This document shows, one piece after another, positions 15,428 through 23,247 of a stretch of DNA of 23,430 nucleotides; the first letter of the stretch is position 1, and each line of letters begins with the position of its first letter. Both the position numbers and the translations under genes were made by a program. Origin of the DNA: RGIG7300 sp045657645 (GTDB lineage: Bacteria > Bacillota > Clostridia > Oscillospirales > CAG-272); the NCBI GenBank assembly GCA_045657645.1, contig JAZOTL010000084.1, positions 1-23,430 on the forward strand, written 5' to 3'. A model generated the notes under the pieces. That model ran no database searches and was not told the DNA's origin. It was given only the letters and a program-made list of their open reading frames with translations.

Positions 15428-16090
15428 ATGATTAATATTACTAAACCATATAAAGATGATATGATTCTTCCCGTATGTGTTTATGAAAGAAATGGGGAAG
15501 TTTCCGCTGACTGTTATAGGAAATATCTTACTATAACGAAAAAATATATAAAGAAATATAAAGACGACCTATTTTCTGATGCCGCTTTGTTGTATTTGGA
15601 TAGTGCTGTAAAGAAAAAAATCAAGGGCTATAGCAGATATGATGAGTATAACGAATATTATCTGCTATACACACTTTTCGATTGCTCAACATTACCCAAA
15701 GAAGACTGCGTTAGGTGTGATTTTATTACAGATGCGAAGTTTACACGGGACCTTACCGATTTTGAAGTGGATGAGATAATAAAAAATCGTCAGCCTGCCT
15801 TTGTGGTTGTCGAGGACGATAAAATTGTTGCTATATGCGCCGCAAACTATTTTATCGAGGATGATGAAAAAGAGGTGGAGCTTGCCGTTGAAACAGCGCA
15901 GGCTTACCGTGGCAGGGGCTACGCAACTGCATTGCTTACAAAAATGTCCCGTTATATACTTGAAATGGGCAAAACTCCAGTTTACCGTGTAAGCCGTTTT
16001 AATAGTGCTTCTATTGCAACGGTAGAAAAATGCGGATATAAATGCATAGGAAAAGAATTTTACTATAACTGTTATAATGGTTATAGTTAG
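15428..16090 (+). CDS. GNAT family N-acetyltransferase
   Basis: This 220-residue protein has a C-terminal GNAT domain (about 120-215). The acetyl-CoA pyrophosphate loop is AYRGRGYATALL (159-170, R161-G162-R163-G164-Y165-A166), preceded by the beta4 strand EVELAVE. The later FNSASIATVEKCGYKCIGKEF is the usual C-terminal strand-helix region. The N-terminal 110 residues are Lys/Tyr-rich and not recognisable, so the acceptor cannot be predicted. No ribosome binding site precedes the ATG at 15428, and the next Met (residue 12) lacks one too; the promoter position suggests a leaderless message. The hairpin array at 16091 begins directly after its stop. Confidence 0.85.
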   Translation: MINITKPYKDDMILPVCVYERNGEVSADCYRKYLTITKKYIKKYKDDLFSDAALLYLDSAVKKKIKGYSRYDEYNEYYLLYTLFDCSTLPKEDCVRCDFITDAKFTRDLTDFEVDEIIKNRQPAFVVVEDDKIVAICAANYFIEDDEKEVELAVETAQAYRGRGYATALLTKMSRYILEMGKTPVYRVSRFNSASIATVEKCGYKCIGKEFYYNCYNGYS

Positions 16091-16271
16091 TCGAAACAGT
16101 AATATAAATTACTGTTTCGAGTGCAAATCCTTGATTTGCCAGCAAATTTTCAAAGAAAATTTGACTATACTCATTTAAATGAGTGTCGTGATTATTTGAA
16201 TTTAACAATTCAAATAATGCACAGCCGATAAAATCGGCTTGTCGAGTGTTTTTGGGCGTTTCGATATACTC
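16091..16271. repeat. array of six consecutive perfect hairpins, candidate palindromic mobile element (MITE/REP-like)
   Basis: Six perfect inverted repeats follow one another: 16091-16120 (13-bp stem, 4-base loop), 16123-16139 (7-bp, 3-base loop), 16143-16163 (9-bp, 3-base loop), 16169-16184 (16-base palindrome), 16191-16218 (12-bp, 4-base loop) and 16223-16239 (7-bp, loop AAA). The unit begins TCGAAAC (16091-16097) and has the complementary GTTTCGA at 16258-16264. The 7-mers TCGAGTG (16117, 16242) and TATACTC (16166, 16265) each occur twice. It fills almost the whole gap between the GNAT stop and rqcH and has no open frame with a coding look. None of the hairpins has a proper T-run, so it is not a simple terminator. 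A transposable palindromic element, a structured RNA and an mRNA stabiliser are the options. Confidence 0.7.
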
Positions 16272-16295
16272 CAATCATTGTAAAGAGGATTAGAT

Positions 16296-18023
16296 ATGGC
16301 TTTTGATGCCGGTATGCTCTCTGCCATAGTATGGGAGCTTAAAGAAAAAATAATAGGTGCAAGAGTAGACAAGATCTATCAGCCTGCAAAGGAAGAACTT
16401 GTCTTTTTACTGCGCGCAGAAGGTTTACGTGAAAATCTGCGTCTGCTTATATCAGCAGGGGCGAACACTCCCCGTATAAATCTTACTACCCTTGAGCTGC
16501 AAAATCCTGCAGTTCCCCCTACATTTACTCAGCTATTGCGCAAGCACCTGCAAAATGCGCGTATACTTTCTGTTGAACAGATAGGCTTTGAGCGTGTTTG
16601 TAAGATAGAGTTTGAAGCAAGGGATGATATGAGTTTTAAGACCACAAAGACCCTTATGGTTGAGATAATGGGAAAGTACAGTAACATTATCTTCTGCGAT
16701 AGCTCAAATAAGATAATTTCCGCAATTAAACCCGTTGACCTTACCACAAGCTCAAAACGTCAGGTGCTTTGCGGAATGCAATATGAGCTTCCTCCTGCAC
16801 AGGATAAGCTTACGGTGTTTGAGGAAACAAAGGAAGGCTTTGTTAGTGCATTTAATTCCTGGATGGGTGACGGTGCAAAGTTCATTACCTCCCGTTATCT
16901 CGGTATTTCTGCTCTTATAGGTAGAGAGATAGCCTATGGATGTAATGGTGATGTGGAAGGCTTTTATACTAATTTTAAGGCTTTTCGTGAGCTTCTTGAA
17001 AATAAAAAATTTACCCCCACACTATTGTGCGATGAAAAGGGAGAACCCTTTGAATACAGCTTTACTCCCATTCGTCAATATGGTTCTTCTGTAAAGATTG
17101 TAACGTTATCCTCTTTTGGCGAACTCATTGACAGATATTTTTATGAAAAGGAACGCAATGAACGCGTTAAGCAAAAGGCGGGTGACCTTTTACGTCTGCT
17201 TGATAATTCCATCGCACGTTTGAAAAGAAAGAACGAACTGCAGAAAAAAGACCTCTTGGAGTGTGCAGAGAAGGATAAATACAGACGTTACGGCGATCTT
17301 ATTACCTCAAATATTTATATGATAAAAAAGGGTATGGCTACAGCGGACCTTGTTGATTATTACGATGAAGCTATGCCCACTGTTAAGGTGCCCTTGGATA
17401 TACGCATGAATCCACAGGATAATGCACAGAAATACTATAAGAAATATAACAAGCTTAAAACAGCCGAAAAGGAGCTTACAAAACAGCTTGAAATTTCAGC
17501 AAGAGAGCTTGTGTATCTTGAAAGCGTGCTTGAGTCCTTTGGGCGTGCAGCGGGTGAACTTGAAATAAACGAAATAAGACGAGAACTTTACGAATCGGGA
17601 TATGGTTCAAAATTGAAAAAGCAGGCAGGCGGCAAGCCCCCTGCAACAAAGCCTCTTGAATTTTGCACTACAGGGGGTTATAGGGTGCTTTGCGGAAAGA
17701 ATAATACGCAAAATGACCGCATAACTCATAAGCTTGCCTCTGCAGGGGACTTTTGGTTCCATGCAAAAAATATGCCCGGTTCCCACGTTGTAATGTTCTG
17801 CGACGGTATGGAGGAGCCCCCCGCTGAAGATTTTACACAAGCAGCAATGATAGCGGCGTATTATTCTGCGGCTGGCGGCAGTGCAGGTACAGAGGTAGAT
17901 TATACCCTTGTGCGCAATCTTAAAAAGCCTGCAGGCTCAAAGCCCGGCTTTGTTATATACCACACCAATTATTCTGCCTTTGTTACACCGGATAAGGCCC
18001 TTATCGAAAGCTTAAAGGTTTGA
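16296..18023 (+). CDS. rqcH: ribosome rescue factor RqcH (NFACT/Rqc2 family)
   Basis: RqcH binds the obstructed 50S subunit carrying peptidyl-tRNA and recruits tRNA-Ala to add a C-terminal alanine tail that marks the stalled chain for degradation. The 575 residues show the NFACT-N domain (starting AFDAGMLSAIVWELKEKIIGARVDKIYQP), a middle coiled-coil region (about 285-440, Lys/Glu-rich) and the NFACT-R domain with GKNNTQNDRITHKLASAGDF and FHAKNMPGSHVVM (from about 460). The Asp-Arg pair important in B. subtilis RqcH is Glu99-Arg100 here. Older annotations call such proteins fibronectin-binding. AGAGGA precedes the ATG at 16296. It is the first of three tightly packed genes, with one base between its stop and the next ATG. 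Confidence 0.93.
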   Translation: MAFDAGMLSAIVWELKEKIIGARVDKIYQPAKEELVFLLRAEGLRENLRLLISAGANTPRINLTTLELQNPAVPPTFTQLLRKHLQNARILSVEQIGFERVCKIEFEARDDMSFKTTKTLMVEIMGKYSNIIFCDSSNKIISAIKPVDLTTSSKRQVLCGMQYELPPAQDKLTVFEETKEGFVSAFNSWMGDGAKFITSRYLGISALIGREIAYGCNGDVEGFYTNFKAFRELLENKKFTPTLLCDEKGEPFEYSFTPIRQYGSSVKIVTLSSFGELIDRYFYEKERNERVKQKAGDLLRLLDNSIARLKRKNELQKKDLLECAEKDKYRRYGDLITSNIYMIKKGMATADLVDYYDEAMPTVKVPLDIRMNPQDNAQKYYKKYNKLKTAEKELTKQLEISARELVYLESVLESFGRAAGELEINEIRRELYESGYGSKLKKQAGGKPPATKPLEFCTTGGYRVLCGKNNTQNDRITHKLASAGDFWFHAKNMPGSHVVMFCDGMEEPPAEDFTQAAMIAAYYSAAGGSAGTEVDYTLVRNLKKPAGSKPGFVIYHTNYSAFVTPDKALIESLKV

Positions 18024-18024
18024 T

Positions 18025-18918
18025 ATGAAAATAACTATAGATAATCGCCTTGCAGGTATTAGCGTAAAGGAATATTTGTTTTCCGTTCTTGGCTTATCCC
18101 GTAATCAGGTGATAGCTCTAAAAAAGGATGAAAAGGGAATACTCCTTAACGACAAGCGTGTTACGGTGCGAGCTTCTCTTTGTGAAGGTGATATTCTTGA
18201 ACTGCGCGTTGAGGATGACTACTCTGATGTAAACGAGTTTATTGAACCGGTAGAATTGCCCCTTGATATTATTTATGAAGACGAAGAGCTTGTTGCCGTA
18301 AATAAGCCGTCGGGTATGCCTACCCACCCCTCACACGGGCATCATAACGATACCCTTGCCAATGCTTTAAGTTACTACTATTTGCAAAAGGGAATACCCT
18401 TTGTTTTCAGAGCCGTTAACAGGCTTGATATGGATACTAGCGGGGTTGTTCTTGTGGCAAAAAATAAGCACAGCGCCTACCTTATGGCAAAGGAAATGGA
18501 AAAGAGAAATTTTATAAAGGAGTATTGTGCTGTTTTATCGGGCGAGCTTTTTGGTGACGGAAAAATAGAAAATTACATAAGGCGCAAAGAGGGAAGTAGT
18601 ATGCTGCGTTGTATCTGCAACGAAGGTGCTGCCTCTGAATATGCAAAAACCGAATATAGCGTAATTTCAAGAAATGAAAACTATACCGTGGTTCGCGCCT
18701 TACCATATACAGGACGTACTCACCAGTTGAGAGTTCATTTTTCCTCTTTAGGAAATCCCATTTTAGGTGATGGCTTATATGGTGCAGAGGATAAGGAGCG
18801 TCTTATGCTCCATGCTTATGCGCTCACATTTGTTCATCCGGTGCTACAAACCACTATAACTCTCAAGGCTCCTATGCCAAATGATTTTATGAAGTATCTG
18901 AAGGATAGTTCCAAATAA
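18025..18918 (+). CDS. RluA family pseudouridine synthase
   Basis: The enzyme isomerises specific uridines of rRNA or tRNA to pseudouridine. The 297 residues contain an S4-like N-terminal region (about 1-65), the NKPSGMPTHPS motif (93-103) and the catalytic motif NRLDMDTSG with nucleophile D135. The C-terminal half has the usual YTGRTHQLRVHFSSLGNPILGD motif region (about 233-255). The RluA/RluC/RluD subgroup and the target uridine cannot be told from sequence alone. AAAGG lies six bases before the ATG. It is coupled to rqcH upstream and overlaps the DUF3810 start by one base (TAATG). Confidence 0.93.
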   Translation: MKITIDNRLAGISVKEYLFSVLGLSRNQVIALKKDEKGILLNDKRVTVRASLCEGDILELRVEDDYSDVNEFIEPVELPLDIIYEDEELVAVNKPSGMPTHPSHGHHNDTLANALSYYYLQKGIPFVFRAVNRLDMDTSGVVLVAKNKHSAYLMAKEMEKRNFIKEYCAVLSGELFGDGKIENYIRRKEGSSMLRCICNEGAASEYAKTEYSVISRNENYTVVRALPYTGRTHQLRVHFSSLGNPILGDGLYGAEDKERLMLHAYALTFVHPVLQTTITLKAPMPNDFMKYLKDSSK

Positions 18919-20015
18919 TGAAAATAAAAAATAAATCAATTTATTTCAACGGATTTACGGTTACATTGTATATTCTTGCATTCATATCCCTTTTGATAAC
19001 CGTTTTTTCACGATTGTTTGCTACCTTTGCGGATTTTGTAAACTATTATATAAGTGCTCCCGTAAGATTTGTTGTATCCCACATTACGGGTGTTTTGCCC
19101 TTTTCGCTTGCTGAAACTATAGTAATCTTACTTCCGCTTATAGTTTTCTTGTTGATTTTTCTATATTTTAAGCTTGCTGCAAAGGACGACGTTCTTTCAT
19201 CAAAATATCTTATGGGCTGTGTAAGCATATTACTTGTTATGTTTATTATGTTCGGCTTTACTTTTTCTTCGGCTTACGGTTGCACAACTCTTGATAAAAG
19301 GCTTGGTATAGAAAGAAAGGACGTAAGCGGTGAAGAGCTTGCTTTGACGGCACGCCTTCTTTTAGATGAAATTGATGATACACTTGATGAGATAAATTAT
19401 ATTTCAAGCGGTGCATCGGTTATGCCCCTTTCTATAGAGCAATTAAATACCGAGCTTAATCATTGCTATAAAAGTATTGCTCAAAAGCACACTTTTGTTC
19501 CAAAGCTTACATCAAAGGTTAAGGTAATAGCTTTAAGCGAGCCGATGACATATACCCATATTTCGGGCGTGTTTACCTATTATACCTGCGAGGCAAATGT
19601 AAATATTAATTTCCCGGATTATGATAAACCTTTTACAATGGCTCACGAAATGGCGCATCAGCGGGGATTTGCCCGTGAGGATGAGGCTAACTTTATGGCT
19701 TTTCTTGTTTGCTTGGAAAGTGATGATCCATACGTGAGATACAGCGCTCTTGTTGGCGTGTATGAATACGTTACAAACGCCCTTTATTCTGCGGACTTTG
19801 AACTGTATTCTGAAGTTATAAACGAAACTGATATGAGAATTATCGGTGAAATGCGTGCTTTTAATGAATTTTTTGAAAAGTACAGTACTTCCAAAGCATC
19901 AACAGTGACTGATACCGTTAACGATACTTGGTTAAAAGCGTCCGGTCAAAGTGCGGGTTCTAAAAGTTATGGCCTTGTAGTTGACCTTGTTTGTGCTTAC
20001 TATTCAGAGCCTTAA
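18918..20015 (+). CDS. DUF3810 membrane protein with HExxH zinc-peptidase motif
   Basis: The 365 residues have three N-terminal membrane helices (about 13-33, 55-83, 93-118) followed by an extracytoplasmic or cytoplasmic domain. That domain contains HEMAHQ at about 243-248 and REDEANF a few residues later, the layout of gluzincin-type zinc peptidases with a downstream glutamate. I recognise it as DUF3810, a family of unknown function. Protease activity is plausible from the motif but unproven, and the substrate is unknown. It is the last gene of the rqcH-rluA operon, starting at the TAATG overlap. No clear terminator follows it. Confidence 0.85.
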   Translation: MKIKNKSIYFNGFTVTLYILAFISLLITVFSRLFATFADFVNYYISAPVRFVVSHITGVLPFSLAETIVILLPLIVFLLIFLYFKLAAKDDVLSSKYLMGCVSILLVMFIMFGFTFSSAYGCTTLDKRLGIERKDVSGEELALTARLLLDEIDDTLDEINYISSGASVMPLSIEQLNTELNHCYKSIAQKHTFVPKLTSKVKVIALSEPMTYTHISGVFTYYTCEANVNINFPDYDKPFTMAHEMAHQRGFAREDEANFMAFLVCLESDDPYVRYSALVGVYEYVTNALYSADFELYSEVINETDMRIIGEMRAFNEFFEKYSTSKASTVTDTVNDTWLKASGQSAGSKSYGLVVDLVCAYYSEP

Positions 20016-20102
20016 TATGTGCCAACTTAGGTTTTACGCATATAATACAAGTATAAGTATGGATTTTACAAATACTTTTATATAAATATTTTACAAAAAC
20101 CC

Positions 20103-20131
20103 TTTATTTTTGGAAAGATATGTGTTATAAT
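20103..20131 (+). promoter_or_regulatory. extended -10 promoter of murA
   Basis: TGTTATAAT (20123-20131) is an extended -10, with a weak TTTATT at 20103-20108 as -35 at 17 bases. The predicted start near 20138 gives a leader of about 90 bases before murA. The leader contains only a small hairpin, TGTGC-GTT-GCACA (20150-20162), and no recognisable riboswitch. Confidence 0.6.
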
Positions 20132-20229
20132 ACGTGTGTTAGTTATACCTGTGCGTTGCACAAAGTTTGAAAATATGACATTTTCTGAATTTCTTATAAA
20201 TATTGTTATTTAAGAAGGGTAACATTTCG

Positions 20230-21519
20230 ATGGAAAAGATAGTTATTAACGGTGGGAAACCCCTGTTTGGTGATATAGAAGTAAGTGGTATGAAAAATGC
20301 TGCGGTTGCAGTTATTTTTGCTTGCCTTATGGTAAAAGAAAAGATTGTTTTAGAAAACATACCTCCGATATCCGATGTTTCTGTTTCTCTTGAGATACTT
20401 AAGCAAATGGGCGTAAAAATAAGAATGCTCAAGAAGGACGTTGTAGAAATTGACGCAACCGATGCACAGCAGGGATCTTCACCTGCAGAGTTTGTTCGCC
20501 GTATGCGTGCTTCTTACTACCTTATAGGTGCAGAGCTTGGTAGATACGGTAAGGCTTCAGTTGATTATCCCGGCGGATGTGATTTTGGCGTTCGACCTAT
20601 AGACCAGCATATTAAGGCTTTTGAAGCTTTGGGTGCAAAGGTTTCTGTTGATGACGGCCGTATTGAGGCTGTGTCTGATGGCGGCATTAAGGGTAATGAT
20701 GTCTTTTTTGACGTTGTAACTGTAGGCGCTACCATGAATCTTATGATTGCCGCTGTTCTTGCAGACGGTGTAACTGTTATTGAGAATGCTGCAAGAGAAC
20801 CTCACGTTGTTGACCTTGCTAACTTCCTTAACACCTGCGGTGCAAACATAAGAGGTGCAGGTACAGGCACTATTAAGATAACAGGCGTAAAAGAGCTTCA
20901 CGGCTGTACTTATGCAATTATACCCGATATGATAGAAGCAGGTACGTTTATGATTGCGGCTGCTGCTACCGGTGGTGAATTAAAGATTACAAACGTTATA
21001 CCTAAGCATCTTGAATCTATTACTGCAAAGCTCAAAGAAATGGGTGTTGGTGTTGATGAAGGTGATGATTACGTTACAGTAAGTGCAGCACATCCCTTGA
21101 AAAAGGTAAATGTTAAGACCCTTCCTTATCCCGGTTTCCCCACTGATATGCAACCCCAGATTTGTGTGCTTATGTGCCTTGCAAGCGGTACAAGTAAGCT
21201 TAATGAAGGTGTTTGGGATAACAGATTCCGCTATGTTGAAGAGCTGAAGCGCATGGGAGCATGCATAAAAATTGACGGAAAGACCGCCGTTGTTGACGGT
21301 GTTAAAAAACTTTCTAATGCCAAGGTTAGAGCAGTTGACCTTCGCGCAGGTGCTGCAATGGTTATAGCAGGTCTTGCAACAGAGGGAAGAACTGAAATCG
21401 AGGATATCCACTATATTGAACGCGGCTATGATAACGTTGTTGGTAAATTGGCCGCAGTAGGTGCGCAGATTAAAAAGATTTACGTTCCTGAAGAAGCTAT
21501 CTACGAAAACGCAAACTAA
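20230..21519 (+). CDS. murA: UDP-N-acetylglucosamine 1-carboxyvinyltransferase
   Basis: MurA performs the first committed step of peptidoglycan synthesis, adding enolpyruvate from PEP to UDP-GlcNAc. The 429 residues include the catalytic Lys22 in SGMKNAAV and the fosfomycin-sensitive cysteine C117 in PGGCDFGVRPID, so fosfomycin sensitivity at this target is expected. The inside-out alpha/beta barrel motif RPHVVD-type segment reads REPHVVDLANFL. I start at the ATG at 20230, ten bases after GAAGGG, rather than the in-frame TTG at 20203, because MEKIVINGGKPLFGDIEVSG is the typical N-terminus. It is a single-gene unit. Many Firmicutes have two paralogues; which one this is cannot be decided here. 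Confidence 0.95.
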   Translation: MEKIVINGGKPLFGDIEVSGMKNAAVAVIFACLMVKEKIVLENIPPISDVSVSLEILKQMGVKIRMLKKDVVEIDATDAQQGSSPAEFVRRMRASYYLIGAELGRYGKASVDYPGGCDFGVRPIDQHIKAFEALGAKVSVDDGRIEAVSDGGIKGNDVFFDVVTVGATMNLMIAAVLADGVTVIENAAREPHVVDLANFLNTCGANIRGAGTGTIKITGVKELHGCTYAIIPDMIEAGTFMIAAAATGGELKITNVIPKHLESITAKLKEMGVGVDEGDDYVTVSAAHPLKKVNVKTLPYPGFPTDMQPQICVLMCLASGTSKLNEGVWDNRFRYVEELKRMGACIKIDGKTAVVDGVKKLSNAKVRAVDLRAGAAMVIAGLATEGRTEIEDIHYIERGYDNVVGKLAAVGAQIKKIYVPEEAIYENAN

Positions 21520-21589
21520 ATATTAAGCGGTACACTGTAATTTACAGGTGCATATAAACCGCATTGGCAAAACAGTTTATTATAAATTG

Positions 21590-21625
21590 AAAATACAGCG
21601 GTGAGTTAACTCATCGCTGTATTTT
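21590..21625. terminator. bidirectional terminator between murA and the radical SAM gene
   Basis: A 36-base hairpin, AAAATACAGCG to CGCTGTATTTT, with a central TGAGTTAACTCA palindrome and one G/T mismatch at 21601/21614. T-runs on both strands let it serve both converging genes. The radical SAM gene's stop codon (21611-21613) lies inside the stem. Confidence 0.88.
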
Positions 21626-23185
21626 TATTACACTATGTTTATCCCGGTTGATAATATAGTAATGCGCGGCATCAAAACCGAATTTATATCCATTCAAAGT
21701 TTTTGAGTAGGTGTGTTCGTTTTTTGTTACGATATCTTTCACCAATTCATTTTCTAACTTTGAGGTGTGTTTATCAAGATATTCCGGCAAGGACTTGTTT
21801 TCGTTAATTAAAACGTCAAGGCAGAGCCGTTCAAAGGCTTCATTTGTAGCGCATAATTTTTCTAAGTAGCTGTAGATATATTCAATAAGCTTATGCTGAG
21901 ATACACTGCGTACGTCTTTGCCTAAATATGAAGTAAGCTCACAGAAAAAGTCGAAGGGTGAGGCGTTATTGTTTATAATATACTCCATAGTGTTGCAAAA
22001 ACGATTTGAAGAGTATATTCGGTCAAGCAGATCTGCAACTTGCTTTAAAAAGCTTATTTCTTCAAAGGAAAGATAGTTGTTTTTAAGCACCGTATAAGGT
22101 TCCTTGCTTTCAAAAACATAACCGTGCGCATCGGCTTCCTTGCGTATTTTTGATCCCCGTAACATTTTCAAAAAGCCTAACTGTAACATATCACAGCAAC
22201 CTATGGTTTCATTAAAGGAACGTCTAAGGCTTGAGTTATCCTCATAGGGAAGACCCACGATAAGATCCGCGTGTACGTGTATATTCCCGTATGAGTGTAT
22301 GCGACCTATATTTTCAATTATTTTCTTGCTTCTGTTTGTTCTGTTGATAGCTTCAAGAGTAGCGTGGTTTGTGCTTTGTACTCCTGCTTCAATCTGTATT
22401 CTGCCTTTGGGCATTGCTCTCAAAATTTCAAAGCATTCTTCGTCAAGCAGGTCGGCAGAAATTTCAAAATGATATGACAGACTATAGTCGCTTTTTGTCA
22501 GCTCACGCCAGATGGTTTTTGCTCTTTTAACGTCATAATTAAAGGTTCTGTCAACAAACTTGATGATTTGCGGCTTATTTTTAAGATTTTCAAAAGCCTT
22601 AATGTCTGCTATTGTTTTTTCGGCGCTTTTAGCCCTTACGCCATTTGTGAGAGAGGAAAGACAATAACTGCATCTGTAGGGGCATCCGCGGGATGATTCG
22701 TAATATAGTATCGAACTTTGGGTTGGGTATCTGTCATAAAGTATGCCGCTGGTTTCAAAATCAGCATATTCACAGCCGTGTAAAATTCTGTTTTTATATA
22801 TAAAGGGCGTACTTACAGCTTTACATATCACCTCTTCGCCTTCGCCGCATAAAATGGTGTCTACGTATGGGTGATCTTTAAAAAAGCTTTCATCCTCAAA
22901 GCTTACTTCAGGGCCGCCAAAGATGACTAATGCATTTGGTTTTAGCTTCTTTATATCGCAGGCAAGGCGCAGCATTTCGCTACGGTTCCAGATATATACC
23001 GAAAATGCGTAAACACTGCTATCTGTTGCGTATAGCTGTGATAGCATTATATCGTATCTATCCTTTAAGGAGAATTCCGATATATACACATCGTTTCCAT
23101 TGTCTTCGAGTACCGTAGCAAGAGAGCGTACAGCGATCGAACTTTGATAATATGATGAATTTATAGCTGTAAGATGTATTTTCAT
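21611..23185 (-). CDS. B12-binding-domain radical SAM protein with DUF4080 C-terminus
   Basis: The 524 residues begin with a Rossmann-like B12-binding domain (about 1-125, with VIFGGPEVSFEDESFF and CGEGEE). A radical SAM domain follows, with the cluster motif C168-x3-C172-x2-C175 in GCPYRCSYC. The C-terminal about 180 residues fit DUF4080. The N-terminal domain lacks the DxHxxG motif that ligates cobalamin in base-off mode, so cobalamin binding is uncertain. Members of this class are methylases or other tailoring enzymes of mostly unknown substrate; I cannot assign one. AGGAGG six bases upstream supports the ATG at 23185. It has its own promoter and no tailoring partner in the window. Confidence 0.87.
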   Translation of the reverse strand: MKIHLTAINSSYYQSSIAVRSLATVLEDNGNDVYISEFSLKDRYDIMLSQLYATDSSVYAFSVYIWNRSEMLRLACDIKKLKPNALVIFGGPEVSFEDESFFKDHPYVDTILCGEGEEVICKAVSTPFIYKNRILHGCEYADFETSGILYDRYPTQSSILYYESSRGCPYRCSYCLSSLTNGVRAKSAEKTIADIKAFENLKNKPQIIKFVDRTFNYDVKRAKTIWRELTKSDYSLSYHFEISADLLDEECFEILRAMPKGRIQIEAGVQSTNHATLEAINRTNRSKKIIENIGRIHSYGNIHVHADLIVGLPYEDNSSLRRSFNETIGCCDMLQLGFLKMLRGSKIRKEADAHGYVFESKEPYTVLKNNYLSFEEISFLKQVADLLDRIYSSNRFCNTMEYIINNNASPFDFFCELTSYLGKDVRSVSQHKLIEYIYSYLEKLCATNEAFERLCLDVLINENKSLPEYLDKHTSKLENELVKDIVTKNEHTYSKTLNGYKFGFDAAHYYIINRDKHSVIKIQR

Positions 23186-23214
23186 TTACTTCCTCCTGCA
23201 ACATACTTTTTCAT

Positions 23215-23243
23215 ATTTTAGCATAAATGAAAAAGGGAAGCAA
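23215..23243 (-). promoter_or_regulatory. promoter of the radical SAM gene
   Basis: Minus-strand TTGCTT (23243-23238), 17 bases, TAAAAT (23220-23215), with TGC giving an extended -10. Initiation near 23208 would leave a leader of about 22 bases. It lies wholly in the gap after the upstream gene's stop. Confidence 0.6.
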
Positions 23244-23247
23244 TATG

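Noticed and set aside
16091..16271. CRISPR array or integron attachment site explanation for the hairpin array
   Set aside because: The stems differ from each other and are not a direct repeat with spacers, and no cas or integrase gene is present.
16011..16274. Minus-strand frame of 87 codons across the hairpin array
   Set aside because: It spans the end of the GNAT gene and the palindromes, with no ribosome binding site; its openness comes from the AT-rich repeats.
20055..20080. Possible terminator after the DUF3810 gene (AAGTAT/ATACTT)
   Set aside because: The stem is only six A/T-rich pairs with an 11-base loop, too weak to support a call.
20203..20229. TTG start for murA nine codons upstream
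   Set aside because: MEKIVINGG is the normal MurA N-terminus, and the GAAGGG site falls inside the extension.
20138..20229. Riboswitch or attenuator in the murA leader
   Set aside because: The leader is only about 90 bases and shows one 5-bp hairpin and no known aptamer pattern.
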